Source of the DNA: Beroe forskalii | Taxonomy: Eukaryota; Ctenophora; Nuda; Beroida; Beroidae | NCBI GenBank assembly: GCA_011033025.1 | Contig: WFMF01000134.1 | Coordinates: forward strand, 124,001 to 188,000 | Length of the DNA stretch: 64,000 nucleotides | Reading direction: 5' to 3' | In this document: positions 34,901 through 43,372 of the stretch, piece after piece | How positions within the stretch are numbered: position 1 is the stretch's first letter | Layout of the letters: each line of letters begins with the position of its first letter | Notes under the pieces: model-generated | What the model was told of the DNA's origin: nothing | What the model saw: the letters and a program-made list of their open reading frames with translations, nothing else | Database searches by the model: none | Made by a program: the position numbers and the translations under genes

Positions 34901-36279
34901 GTAACAACCCCTTACCGCAGTATCATGGATTGCTCGTGGGGGTACGGTAACAACCCCATTACCGCAGTATCATGGATTGCTCGTGGGGGTACGGTAACAA
35001 CCCTTACCGCAGTATCATGGATTGCTCGTGGGGTACGGTAACAACCCCTTACCGCAGTATCATGGATTGCTCGTGGGGGGTGCTCGATTGCGGTAACAAC
35101 CCCATTACCGCAGTATCATGGATTGCTCGTGGGGGTACGGTAACAACCCATTACCGCAGTATCATGGATTGCTCGTGGGGGTACGGTAACAACCCCTTAC
35201 CGCAGTATCATGGATTGCTCGTGGGGGTACGGTAACAACCCCTTACCGCAGTATCATGGATTGCTCGTGGGGGTACGGTAACAACCCCATTACCGCAGTA
35301 TCATGGATTGCTCGTGGGGTACGGTAACAACCCCATTACCGCAGTATCATGGATTGCTCGTGGGGGTACGGTAACAACCCATTACCGCAGTATCATGGAT
35401 TGCTCGTGGGGGTACGGTAACAACCCCTTGCCGCAGTATCATGGATTGCTCGTGGGGGTACGGTAACAACCCTTACCGCAGTATCATGGATTACGGTAAC
35501 CCCTTACCGCCGTATCATTGCTCGTGGGGGTACGGTAACAACCCCTTACCGCAGTATCATGGATTGCTCGTGGGGTACGGTAACAACCCATTACCGCAGT
35601 ATCATGGATTGCTCGTGGGGTACGGTAACAACCCCTTACCGCAGTATCATGGATTGCTCGTGGGGTACGGTAACAACCCCTTACCGCAGTATCATGGATT
35701 GCTCGTGGGGTACGGTAACAACCCTTACCGCAGTATCATGGATTGCTCGTGGGGGTACGGTAACAACCCCATTACCGCAGTATCATGGATTGCTCGTGGG
35801 GGTACGGTAACAACCCATTACCGCAGTATCATGGATTGCTCGTGGGGGTACGGTAACAACCCCTTACCGCAGTATCATGGATTGCTCGTGGGGGTACGGT
35901 AACAACCCCTTACCGCAGTATCATGGATTGCTCGTGGGGGTACGGTAACAACCCCTTACCGCAGTATCATGGATTGCTCGTGGGGGTACGGTAACAACCC
36001 ATTACCGCAGTATCATGGATTGCTCGTGGGGGTACGGTAACAACCCATTACCGCAGTATCATGGATTGCTCGTGGGAGTTCGGTAACAACACCTTACCGC
36101 AGTATCATGGATTGCTCGTGGGGGTACGGTAACAACCCCATTACCGCAGTATCATGGATTGCTCGTGGGGGTACGGTAACAACGGCTGTGACGGTGGTGA
36201 GGAGTGGAGAGCCTACGAGTGGATCATGAAACACGGTGGCATTGCCTATGAAGAGGAGTATGGACCCTACCTCATGGCT
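22777..36279 (+). CDS. 26-29-p: 26/29 kDa-type cathepsin (papain family C1A), exons 1-10; 3' part missing
   Basis: Ten exons join to 415 codons with matching phases: 22777-22978, 23170-23309, 23445-23554, 28420-28534, 28844-28925, 29136-29283, 33690-33776, 33919-34025, 34145-34268 and 36150-36279. The order is signal peptide, the N-terminal domain specific to 26/29 kDa proteases (SRIDFYGG, GFNIISGSHVDKYVIDY), the I29 inhibitor region with ERFNIN-like spacing (EEHISRYATYLNNVRYINSKN), then LGVNHMAD. The mature domain begins with DQAICGSCWSF (oxyanion Gln and catalytic Cys), then SEQNIMDCSWGYGNNGCDGG. Family members run to about 550 residues, so ~140 residues with the catalytic His and Asn are absent; I could not find them downstream. 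Expected to be a secreted or lysosomal/granule endopeptidase. The introns carry most of the local mobile elements. Confidence 0.88.
23170..23309 (+). CDS. 26-29-p: Cathepsin exon 2
   Basis: Acceptor ACTCCTCAG, donor CACAG|GTTAGG, phase 0 out. Encodes DFYGGTVKNVI and TNEVVTNEITCFKFEEGD, matching the DYYGG...N-x-x-x-CF pattern of the 26/29 kDa N-terminal domain. Confidence 0.85.
23445..23554 (+). CDS. 26-29-p: Cathepsin exon 3
   Basis: Acceptor CCTCCCTTTTCAG, donor CTACAC|GTGAGT (phase 2 out). Starts SVLPDASLFSYVATDESTEK and contains WVYVDTPPN. Confidence 0.85.
23577..24055. other. 5' part of intron 3: two B-box-like words and a TATA-containing repeat
   Basis: GGTTCGAGTCC (23577) and GGTTCGACCCC (23708) match the internal B box of Pol III genes, but no paired A box or tRNA fold was found. 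From about 23915 to 24060 the DNA resembles 30267-30490: repeated GAGTGGTGTCA words, then CTATATATAAGGA and TTTATTA...CAAG. This looks like a repeated promoter or element end. Confidence 0.35.
24039..24052 (+). repeat. Direct repeat left of the Penelope pair (TATTTATTAATTTA)
   Basis: The same 14-mer recurs at 28278-28291, just outside the right end of the inverted pair, in the same orientation. Consistent with a target duplication, although 60 bp separate this copy from the start of the left arm. Confidence 0.5.
24467..25786 (-). CDS. Penelope-like element RT/GIY-YIG protein, left copy (partial)
   Basis: A 439-codon frame without stops. MGSYDGAETCELVGL is RT motif B and GLYRDDGLAI is the YxDD-type motif C. 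The thumb-like FLDITMNLENGKYSPYMKP follows, then NPPFNGNVKTDIGRKFFKLL. A Cys-rich stretch (CNCRIQSECPLQNKC) precedes the GIY-YIG-type endonuclease region (LVYKAPV, YFGTSEGEFKTRYSNH), and CRHKNKF lies near the end. Full-length elements encode about twice this, so the N-terminal half with RT motifs 1-A is absent. The first Met is inside the domain and probably not a natural start. Best preserved of the two copies. Confidence 0.85.
   Translation of the reverse strand: MLTRAINFAKLHAEISDEDLKIVMHAKNSLLFSEGSAWEKKGGRFDVTMGSYDGAETCELVGLYLLHKINKFVPAHQIGLYRDDGLAIIPNATGHKVDQIRKRITQIFKDEGLKITVEPNLRIADFLDITMNLENGKYSPYMKPNSTPLYVNAQSNHPPTIIKNLPAMIQRRISDISCNEEEFDKAKAPYNEALKNSGYSHELKFQETPPSTTSSKRRRRRNVLWFNPPFNGNVKTDIGRKFFKLLNKHFPPGHELHRLINRNSVKLAYSCMPNVQRLVKSFNQKVLNQDSVGTAAQRKCNCRIQSECPLQNKCLEKTLVYKAPVKTDGETYSYFGTSEGEFKTRYSNHTSSFRHESKRNSTELSKKIWEIKEGGKEYSITWEIAKKAFPYQGGKTKCDLCLTEKLLIVANQSKFLLNKRNEMISKCRHKNKFSLSRCL
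25791..26580. mobile_element. 790-bp TIR element filled by a GGGACAATTGGGACAAAT minisatellite
   Basis: The ends are GGGTTTCACTGTCCCAATTG at the left and the near reverse complement of that at the right, each beyond a G/C run. The element is flanked by AATGAC on both sides (25785-25790, 26581-26586), a clean 6-bp target duplication. Most of the interior is 9-10 bp (ATT/AAT)GGGAC(A) units. Open frames here (WDNWDKWD repeats) are minisatellite translations, not genes. Confidence 0.8.
26652..27933 (+). pseudogene. Penelope-like element RT/GIY-YIG, right copy, frameshifted
   Basis: Same protein as the left copy, but the run of seven C before TTCAATGG is six C here (27295-27300), so the frame stops at 27316 and resumes from 27313. 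Other differences are few (for example VYKAS for VYKAP, FPCQGG for FPYQGG). Coding starts inside EISDEDLK because the arm ends there. Confidence 0.85.
28420..28534 (+). CDS. 26-29-p: Cathepsin exon 4
   Basis: Acceptor TTATATTTTGCAG, donor CCCAG|GTTAGT. The first base completes the Thr codon of exon 3. LFVTEAEQIPIQFVMEGFN and SGSHVDKYVIDYTSF are hallmarks of the N-terminal domain. Confidence 0.88.
28844..28925 (+). CDS. 26-29-p: Cathepsin exon 5
   Basis: Acceptor CTATCGTTCAG, donor GCAG|GTCAGT (phase 1 out). Encodes ADDISAANITDAI and CGGFPGPGHA; the family has C-x(n)-FPGPG here. Confidence 0.85.
29136..29283 (+). CDS. 26-29-p: Cathepsin exon 6 (I29 propeptide, ERFNIN helix)
   Basis: Acceptor TTTGCTGCAG, donor GTGAG|GTGAGT (phase 2 out). 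FREKYDKSYTSKEEHISRY starts the inhibitor helix. AT-rich DNA at 29284-30240 in the following intron shows nothing I recognise. Confidence 0.88.
30240..30490 (+). repeat. Second copy of a TATA-containing repeat (GAGTGGTGTCAACGTCA)
   Basis: Three GTGGTGTCAACGTCA-type words, then CATATATAAGGACTTG and TTTATTAGTGTTCAAG, in the same order as 23915-24060. It runs directly into the 17-bp minisatellite. May be the promoter end of an element; no coding sequence follows. Confidence 0.45.
30503..31690 (+). repeat. 17-bp minisatellite (GGTACCGTTGTTAATAA), ~70 units
   Basis: Nearly every unit keeps the GGTACC palindrome; variants are TTAATAA, CTAATAA, TTGACAA, TTTATAA and TTGATAA. A higher-order block of about seven units repeats between 30955 and 31160. 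It lies in intron 6 of the cathepsin gene and decays into single degenerate units up to 31760. Confidence 0.95.
31838..33406. mobile_element. 1.57-kb TIR element with an internal GTGAT(N)ATCAC motif array
   Basis: The left end GGACGTGTTCAGAAATAACT continues to GCTGTGAAATTC; the right end is its reverse complement with three mismatches in 32 bases. Between them at least ten degenerate copies of GATACAAATATCACA occur in both orientations, spaced 50-150 bp apart. No transposase frame. Located in intron 6. Confidence 0.65.
33690..33776 (+). CDS. 26-29-p: Cathepsin exon 7
   Basis: Acceptor CCAACTCCCACAG, donor CGCAG|GTAGTT (phase 2 in and out). YINSKNRQGLPYTLGVNHMA completes the ERFNIN Asn and the VNHMAD element of the propeptide. 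Confidence 0.88.
33919..34025 (+). CDS. 26-29-p: Cathepsin exon 8 (propeptide to mature boundary)
   Basis: Acceptor CAACTTTTCAG, donor GAGG|GTTTGT (phase 1 out). LRGKLYSGERNNGKPFP is typical of the family. LPGFFDLRVEG sits where other papains have LP-x-x-x-DWR, so the mature chain probably starts nearby. Trp of DWR is replaced by Leu. Confidence 0.85.
34145..34268 (+). CDS. 26-29-p: Cathepsin exon 9 (catalytic Cys)
   Basis: Acceptor AACTTTCCAG, donor CAGAA|GTAAGA (phase 2 out). PVKDQAICGSCWSFATTGSI contains the oxyanion-hole Gln and the nucleophilic Cys. Ends ISLSEQ plus two bases of Asn, the standard lead into the (L/I)-(V/M)-DCS motif of the next exon. Confidence 0.9.
34556..34740. repeat. 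Degenerate GGTTACCACACTA repeat
   Basis: About ten loose copies of (a)ggttaccacacta in intron 9, just before the splice-site minisatellite; the TTACC core is shared with that array's junctions. Confidence 0.6.
34767..36149 (+). repeat. 46-bp minisatellite made of the exon 10 splice acceptor and first codons
   Basis: About 31 tandem units of 45-47 bp (one at ~35483-35512 is truncated). Each unit contains TTACCGCAG followed by T ATC ATG GAT TGC TCG TGG GGG TAC GGT AAC AAC. These bases are the acceptor and the first 34 nucleotides of exon 10, encoding (N)IMDCSWGYGNN, a conserved papain-domain stretch. Only the last unit continues into GGCTGTGACGG. The open frames up to 153 codons seen in the array are by-products. 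Confidence 0.95.
36150..36279 (+). CDS. 26-29-p: Cathepsin exon 10
   Basis: Uses the acceptor of the last minisatellite unit. The first base completes Asn of SEQN. IMDCSWGYGNNGCDGGEEWR, then AYEWIMKHGGIAYEEEYGPY. Donor GCT|GTACGT, phase 0. The next exon, expected to start near DGYCH, is not seen; 36280-36850 contains nothing I recognise. Confidence 0.88.
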
Positions 36280-36851
36280 GTACGTAGTTCAATGATAATT
36301 TACTTTCTCTCTTAGCTATCTGACCCACCTATAATAAGATACCTACACTAGACTTACGCGCTTACCCTGTATTAATTCAAGGGGGACGGCGACAAAATCG
36401 CGAAGGAAAGTGTCAAAACGCGCTGAAAACCGTCAAAACGCAAAGAAAGCGCCAGAAAAATGGCAAACTGAACGGGGAGCTGTTTTTGGACAGAAATGAC
36501 GATTTTTACCCTTTATTTGCCGTAGAGGAACGAGGGTTCAGGGGCGGACAAAAATGGTGAATCTTGTCATAGATTATGCGCCCGACACCACTGCAGCAAT
36601 GATATCCGCCAGTTTTTGCTGGTTTTCCTGTAAATCAAAAAAATCCTAGTTCTACCTCTCAAAACGTTGATCCGTTGTTTATTTATTTTTGGGACTAAAA
36701 TTTAAAGTTTGGCCGATTGAGCTGAAACTTGCACTCCATTCATGGAAGACCTGAGACCTTAGTAAGACATAACTGACGTCAGAGCTTCGAAATCACCCAT
36801 AACACAATTGATTGTACGAAGCTAAGCTTAATAAAGATGGATTACCAAATA

Positions 36852-37245
36852 TCGGACATAATTATCACGGACATGACTGTCACGCTGAGCACCTCAGCGT
36901 GAATATTAATGTCCGTGAAAATTATGTCCGTGATATTCAGGTCCGTTAAAATTAAGTCCAGTATTTCCTCTTAAAATTTCTTGGGTACAGACGCAAATTT
37001 TTCGAATTCATCGAAATTATACTTTTTTCCATGCTTAGTAAAAACAATATGGAAATTTATCATTATCATTATCAAAAAATATTGAAAAATCTCCAATTCA
37101 ATTATTCGAATCGTGGAATAGGGGGAAATCGAGCCGAATATTTCGTATTTTTGTTGAAAATTTGAAGTGGCAGGATCAAGCGTGAATATTAATGTCCGTG
37201 AAATTTTATGTCCGTGAAATTAAAGTCCGTGATAGTTATATCCGA
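36852..37245. mobile_element. TCGGACATAATTATCACGGAC TIR element, copy 2
   Basis: Same termini, sub-terminal TCACGCTGAG/CTCAGCGTGA hairpin and 'aattaagtcc' blocks as 4894-5330, about 45 bp shorter. Flanking DNA to 37990 has no gene. A terminus resembling repeat A (gggaaag...gcgcaattcttttttt) occurs at 37763-37824. Confidence 0.75.
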
Positions 37246-37989
37246 TAAGGTATCTTACATTTAACTGATGGTTAACTGCTTTGAACCTTTGAATGTGAAT
37301 TTACGCACGTGGCTGATGACAAATAAAATTAAATACAAGTTAATTCCACTATTAACTGCTTTGATGATCAGCTAAATAGATCCCATCATTGCCTCATAGA
37401 ATTTATAAAATCCATATGTACCATTTTGTTATTAAAATGAAGGTCACAATAATTTCAAATGATTATACAGGCATTGTAGCAGTCAAAATTAAATTAAGAA
37501 ATTTTATCTCGCTGCCCTGGCAAACACCACGGGCACATATTGCGAAACACAGTTATGAAACTCTGAACAGCGTTGTTGTCTGACCCCCTCGCCTGCGGTG
37601 GGTGCGCACGCCCGCCGCAGACAACGTCTGACAAGAACAGCACGCAACTAAACGAATCTTCAAAGAGTTCAACGCAATGGTGGGAACGCATGCGCGAACA
37701 TTTTGCACGTGAAACAAATTCGCACGCTTAATATTTTGATCTGCACGCGTTAATTAAACCACGTAGGAGAGGGAAAGTGTATAGCGCCCGCATAATGAGG
37801 CAACGGGCGCAATTCTTTTTTTCAGTTTAATCAGAATAATTATAAAACGATTCAATGATGTCAGTATTGCGATATGACACTTGATAGAAAGATAGAAAAG
37901 GCGTTTTGATTTTATCACACGGAAAATTATTCCAGTTAAATCTTAGTGTTAAATTTATCAGGGGGCTGGCAAGCCCCCGCGGCGTTTTT

Positions 37990-38150
37990 TCGGAGAACCA
38001 ACTTTACTCGGGCCGAAGGCCCGAGCGCTCACCCGAGGCCCCGAAGGGGCCGAGGGTGAGCTCGTGACGGCGTCACAACTTTGCTCGGGCCGAAGGCCCG
38101 AGTGCTCACCCGAGGCCCCGAAGGGGCCGAGGGTGAGCTCGTTACGGCGA
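37990..38150. repeat. Tandem GC-rich hairpin pair (CTCGGGCCGAAGGCCCGAG)
   Basis: Two ~77-bp units at about 38007 and 38083. Each has CTCGGGCCGAAGGCCCGAG (GAAG loop) followed by GAGGCCCCGAAGGGGCC and GAGGGTGAGCTCGT, so every unit forms several short perfect stems. The 72-codon frames across it on both strands are composition artefacts. 38151-39216 holds AT-rich DNA without a recognised gene. Confidence 0.8.
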
Positions 38151-39216
38151 TTCTAACGAGAGAAATCACATGTATTTCCCCACATTTCACGAAGAAATTT
38201 GGGCAGTTTTCCGTTATTGGATTTCCACCAAAATCGATACGTCGCATGTTTGAGGGTCAAAGGTGCAACTGTCAAATCGATTTCAGATCGATTGGATAAA
38301 AGATGCCCAGGTTATGACAACTTATTCGCACTGAAATCGTACACGCGATGCGTACGCATCGCTGCGCTTGCCAGCCCCCATATATATGTTTTTGTGGATT
38401 CGCCAAATTTCAAAATTTTTTACGGAACCTTCCCGACGATCAAATCGATTGAAAATTGAGTTTTCGCGCCTTTGCTGTGCGCGCGCTCGGAGTTCCAAAT
38501 TTGAGATCAATTCATTAAAATATGGCTGAGTTATTACTACTTGAAATCGCCGAAATTGAGGCTGTTCTTGTTAAAAAGGGTTACGACAATAACATAACAA
38601 GAGAGAACATTTTTAGGCGAAAAGTGTACCCTCTTTAAAAAGCCATATCTCAAGAACCGTAAAAGATACAGAGCTCATCGACCCAGCGTTGGAAAGTAGA
38701 AAGATAGTACTTGCGAAAAGTGCCCTCGAAAAGCATCTCACGTCACGTTGATGACGTCATTATGACGTCACAAAGTCGTGAATTTCATATTTTGATTTCC
38801 CGAAATTCGGCGTTTTTCAGCGCAATTTTTCGGCATGAAGCTTTTGAGATAGGTGAAAATGCTTATGATAATTCAGAAAGGAAATTTAATGTACTTTCCA
38901 AAAATGGGGTCGAAAAGTTCCGGGCCCTCCGGCATCATTGAGATATTTGCAATTGTTTGAAACACTTTGACACGAAAAATCGCAAAAAATAGCAAAACGG
39001 TAAGGATGAGTTAGAGAGAACGGGACCATCCCAGAACTTCATCTTTGGATATGTTGTCGGTCATAGTCCCAACTGTGCTAATGAATGGGTCTCAGATAGT
39101 TAATATAATTTTATGACGTAATTGTGACGTCATCAGTAATGCTAGGTAACGCAAATTTTGTACGCGCGATTTGACGCCAAATTGCAATATCTGAGCACAG
39201 AAAAAGGATGATATTT

Positions 39217-39493
39217 TTTCCAAAAACCAAAAAGGATTTGGTTGTGGTGGCCCGCGGCGGTTTTAAGGCGTTCTTTACTTTAAAACCCATGATATGGAAT
39301 AGAACGCGACGGTTAAAACTGCCGCAACGGCACTTTTTCGAAGCATAATAGTTTCGTGAAAGCTGTACATTTTGAAGTAACGTTGCAGCAGTTTTAGCCG
39401 TCGCGTTCTATTCCATATCATGGGTTTTAAAGTAAAGAACGCCTTAAAACCGCCGCGGGCCACCACAACCAAATCCTTTTTGGTTTTTGGAAA
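39217..39493. mobile_element. 277-bp palindromic element P1
   Basis: The arms (~120 bp) begin TTTTTCCAAAAACCAAAAAG and end with its reverse complement. Each contains the stem-flanked GCGTTCT module and GGCCCGCGGCGGTTTTAAGG. A diverged left-arm copy lies at 42445-42560. The minus frame ending in FYSISWVLK is this hairpin, not a gene. Confidence 0.85.
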
Positions 39494-39521
39494 ATACATA
39501 GGTATATATATATAGGTATAT

Positions 39522-39918
39522 GGATAGCCAAAAACAATTGAAAATTGTTTGGGTTTCGCAGCCACTCCAGTTCCTAAAATAATACGATAAAAATTATTGA
39601 TATGAATTTTAATCGCAGCCCGGTCGTGGCGGTGCATTTTGTTAATGTTTGCAAAGCTATTCGATTTGACCAATACGTTTATCACATTTCTGTGTTTAGG
39701 TACAGCTCGATCTTGACAAAGTCAGAGAGGGATTTACACAATGAATTAAAGAGCTGTTATTCCATTACTACATTGAAATTGCAGTGGTCTACTACCACCG
39801 TGCACCGCCACGACCGGGCTGCGATTAAAATTCATATCAATAATTTTTATCGTATTATTTTAGGAACTGGAGTGGCTGCGAAACCCAAACAATTTTCAAT
39901 TGTTTTTGGCTATCCATA
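39522..39918. mobile_element. 397-bp palindromic element P2
   Basis: ATAGCCAAAAACAATTGAAA at the left and its reverse complement at the right, with ~120-bp arms containing GCAGCCCGGTCGTGGCGGTG. Adjacent to P1, separated only by an AT microsatellite; possibly one compound element. Confidence 0.8.
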
Positions 39919-39962
39919 TCACTCTTTTTTGGCAAAAAATTATACTACATCCAGTACAAGTT

Positions 39963-40730
39963 GAGATAATTGCTTTTATTAGTCAATTATTTCATTAAAG
40001 CAGTTTACAACCGGTACTCAAATTTAATGTACAAAACGTAATTCCGGCTGTAGTGAATAATACCGTTAGAATTAAGTCGGTATCATTTTTAATTTTTGAG
40101 CTATACGAGATAATTACTTTAATTGGTCAATTATTCATTTAAGCGGTTGACAACCTGTACATAAATTAACGAATAAACCGTAATTTTGGCTCTAGTTAAT
40201 GATGCCGTTAAAATTAAGTCGTTATCATCTTTTGTTTTCGAGTTATACAGAATAATTACTTTAATTGCTCAATTATCTCATTAGGCGGTTGAAAACAGGT
40301 ACTCAAGTTGAACGTATAAAGCGTCATTTTGGCTTAAGTTAATGATATCGTTGGAATTAAGTTGCTATCATTTCTTCTTTCGGAGCTAAACGCGATAATT
40401 ACTTTAATTGGCCAATTATCTCATTAGCCGGTTGAAAATCGGTACGCAAATTTAACGCATTTAACGTTATAGGCTCTTGTTAATGATACCGTTGGAATTA
40501 AGTCGCTATCATTTCTACTTTCGTGGTTTTACGCGATAATTACTTTAATTGGCCAATTATCTCATTAGGCGGTTGAAAACCGGTACGCAAATTAAACACA
40601 TATAACGTTATTGTGGCTCCAGTTAATGATACCGTTGGAATTAAGTCGCTATCATTTTTACTTTCTGAGTTATACGCGATAATTACTTTAATTGGTCAAT
40701 TATCCAATTAAGGATTTGGCGAAAATATTT
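39963..40730 (+). repeat. 142-bp tandem repeat, 5.5 units
   Basis: Units begin GATAATTACTTTAATTGGCC at about 39965, 40107, 40249, 40393, 40534 and 40676. Each includes 'gcggttgaaaaccggtac' and 'ccgttggaattaagtcgcta'. Internal GATAATT...AATTATC symmetry. No coding potential. Confidence 0.85.
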
Positions 40731-41067
40731 CTAACATGCCCTAGTGCACGCACCTCATTCTAGAGTTTCATATGCCGTTTGGATTACGGTTCTATCTTTT
40801 ATGGTTTTCCCGTTTTGTGGTAGTAGTCGGAGGAGGAGGAAGAGGAGGAGGAATCGTCGTCGTACCGTCCATAACACTAATTTTCGGCAAAATGCTATTT
40901 TTTTGATAATTTATTGTGAGAAAACGGTGCATCCGATTTTCATGAAATTTTCAGGAATTGTTCTTCATCCCATGGACTACAACTATGCAAATTTTCGTAT
41001 CCAACAGAGCTCGTTAACATGTCTAAAACGCGACTCGAAAATCGCGATTTTCGCAAATCACTGTATT

Positions 41068-42004
41068 TGTCCCTCCCCATTGGCCTTTTTGTGAAGGCAA
41101 GTGAGAGGGTTGGCAGAGATCGTGGTTTGGGAAGGTGAGAATAGGGATATGTGTATATCAGGACCAGATTTGCAATACAACTACTGTAATTTGTGGAAAG
41201 TGCCCGGATTGCTCCTTTCTAATATCAGTCGCGAAAATGTCCCTCCGTCCGTCTGTCCGTCCGTCTGTCCAAGATCACAAATCTTCAAAATCACGAATTT
41301 TATAATCATTGGCTGTCGGTTGTCAAAACTAAAGTCTGACTTGGTCCATCCGTGGAAAATGCTCAAATTGAAGGGCTGTTGAAGAATTCGTGACTTAAAA
41401 TTTTAGGAGTGAGTTGGGCTATGGATTGAGGGATGAGATGATGAGGTTCTGTATTAACGTGTTAGTACCAAACTGTATCACTATTCGACTGTATACTGAA
41501 TTCGGCTAAGTTGAAAAAATACGGTGGGTCGATTTGATTTGTGAAAGACGAATGATTCCTTTCGGAACGAGTGACAGCATTGAAACAGAAAGCATGAAAT
41601 TTGAAATTTTGAAGATGAGATGAAAAGTGACATCAACAGTCAAGTGATATCAACAGTCAAGAAAATACAGCGCGTGAATAAATGGTTACACAATCTGATG
41701 CGAAACGTAAACCAATTCAACGAAATGGCGTGAAATCTACAACGAACTGATTACAACAACTTGGTACGTAAGAACGCGCGCGCAAGAATTTCAGAAGAAA
41801 TGGCACGTGCCAATGCATGTTCAGGTTCTCGGTGGTCGCGCGCAGCCTGGGCGCAATATTTATACTCCTACTAGGAGTGCCTGTTGTAGAATGAGGCTAA
41901 GGTTACATCAAGCACCGCCGGGGAGGGAAATTAAGCGCCTGCATACGGGAACATCCCACAAACAAGAATTGAAGAATTCAGCCCGCAGGCGCAATTTTTG
42001 TTAT
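41068..42004 (+). mobile_element. Repeat A, copy 1 (~0.94 kb non-autonomous)
   Basis: Matches 45303-46268 nearly end to end. It starts CCCTCCCCATTGGCC with a CTTTTTG/CAAAAAG hairpin, has a (GTCCGTCC)n tract, and later 'aaaagtgacatcaacagtcaag' and 'gggagggaaattaagcgcctgc'. It ends with a stem (TTAAGCGCCTGC...GCCCGCAGGCGCAA) next to oligo-T. Small frames in it are not conserved between copies. Confidence 0.8.
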
Positions 42005-42099
42005 ATATTGGGCGCTGGCAAACTCATTTTTCAAAACATGAAAATTGGTCGCGCTACGACTTTTAGCACTTCGTGCTGGTACTCCTTGCTCTGTTACTG

Positions 42100-42240
42100 T
42101 GTCTGGCCAGCTGTCCCGGCCCTTCGGGCCAGGACTGCTGCCCTCGGCCCTTCGGGCCGATGGCAGCACCCCTGCCCTTCAGGCGGGGGTGCTTAGGGCA
42201 TCTGCCCTTCGGGCAGATGCCCTCATCCGGAGACCCCATA
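42100..42240. repeat. Cluster of TTCG-loop hairpins
   Basis: CGGCCCTTCGGGCC, TCGGCCCTTCGGGCCGA, and GGCATCTGCCCTTCGGGCAGATGCC lie within 140 bp, each a perfect stem closing on TTCG; a CCCCTGCC...GGCGGGGG stem sits among them. GC content is far above the surroundings. Confidence 0.85.
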
Positions 42241-42444
42241 ACGTGGCTGCGAGCGCTTGCCAGCGCCCTGATAACCACGCGACCAGAAAGAGACTTTTGC
42301 AATTCGCCACGCGCAGCGTGGTAAATTACAATTAGGGGCGAACATCAGTGAGTGTCTAATTGCACATATACACGAACGTCAGTAAGTAATGTATGTGAAA
42401 ACCAAAACTCAAAAGTCTCTTTCTTGGCGCGTGGTTATATAGTA

Positions 42445-42560
42445 TATTTTCCAAAAACCAAAAAGTATTTGGTTGTGATGGTCCACGGCGGTTTTAAGGC
42501 GTTCTTCACTTTGAAACCCATGATATGGAAAAGAACGCGACGGTTAAAACTGCTGCAACG
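42445..42560 (-). repeat. Half-copy of palindromic element P1
   Basis: Carries 'ttccaaaaaccaaaaagtatttggttgtgatgg', the inverted GCGTTCT module and 'gacggttaaaactgctgcaacg', as in the left arm of 39217-39493. The other arm is missing. Confidence 0.75.
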
Positions 42561-42764
42561 TCACTGCAAAATGTGAAGCATTCACGAAACTGCAATGCTT
42601 CGAAAAAGTGTGATGTTCAATTAGTGCGATTTCGGCTACGGAAACTTACTCAAATTTCAACATGAAATATGGCCAATCCATGAAAACATATAGTTGGGGG
42701 ATGGCAAGCAAAGTTACATAACTCACTTCCGATGCTCGGAAGCTCGTTTACTGTTAAGATCGCC

Positions 42765-42965
42765 GTCCTATGCTCGCCCTCGGACCCTTCGGGTCCTCGG
42801 GCTCGCGCTCGGGCCTCGGCCCTCGCTCAGTTAGGTTCGCCGTCTAATGCTCGCCCTCGGACCCTCCGGGTCCTCGGCTCGCGGCTCGGGCCTTCGGCCC
42901 TCGCACAGTTAGGTTTGCCGTCCAATGCTCACCCTCGGACCCTTCGGGTCCTCGGGCTCAAATAT
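42765..42965 (+). repeat. ~83-bp GC-rich tandem repeat with GGACCCTTCGGGTCC hairpins
   Basis: Two and a half units at about 42770, 42849 and 42927, each with a perfect GGACCC-TTCG-GGGTCC-type stem and GGGCCTTCGGCCC variants. Open frames here are composition effects. Confidence 0.8.
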
Positions 42966-43000
42966 AAACGAGTCGAGCTATAACCAAGCCAAAGTAAAGG

Positions 43001-43372
43001 GTTTATCATCCGGATTGTATGCATTAATCAGTGCAATTAACAATGAGGCCGCAGGCCGAATTGTTAATTGACACGATTAATGCATTAAATTCGGATGATA
43101 GACACTATTCATGACCCAAACGTTTAGATGGACCAAAACCACAAGATTTAGATGGTGGTATTTCGGGGGAAGAGTTAAATATATGTACTTTAGAGGCGTA
43201 AGACGAACACGCAGACAATATAGAGCCCTGCGCGAGCAGGGCTCTATATAATATTTAAATGTCGACAGCGAAGCTGGAGACATTTAAATGATTTAGAGTG
43301 CGAGGCGAAGCGAAGCTGAGCCGAGTGCTCTAAATCATATTTCTGCGGTGAGTTTGAGCCTCTAAAGTACTA
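43001..43372. repeat. Chain of concatenated stem-loops
   Basis: A ~105-bp palindrome (TATCATCCGGATTG... at 43004-43107) is followed, between the inverted pair TATGTACTTTAGAGGC and GCCTCTAAAGTACTATA, by three perfect stems: GAGCCCTGC/GCAGGGCTC, ATTTAAATGTC/GACATTTAAAT and GATTTAGAG/CTCTAAATC. DNA from 43380 to 44280 shows no gene. Confidence 0.75.

Noticed and set aside
34727..35902. Several open frames of 83-153 codons rich in MDCSWGYGNN
   Set aside because: They read through the exon-edge minisatellite in intron 9. The units vary between 45 and 47 bp so no frame is maintained, and the peptide is only the copied start of exon 10.
37389..38299. Small frames around the GC hairpins at 38 kb
   Set aside because: Composition-driven, overlapping on both strands, no homology.
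39602..39964. 120-codon plus frame and 136-codon minus frame at 39.3-39.9 kb
   Set aside because: Both are arms of palindromic elements P1/P2 read through; the shared peptides on the two strands come from the inverted repeats.
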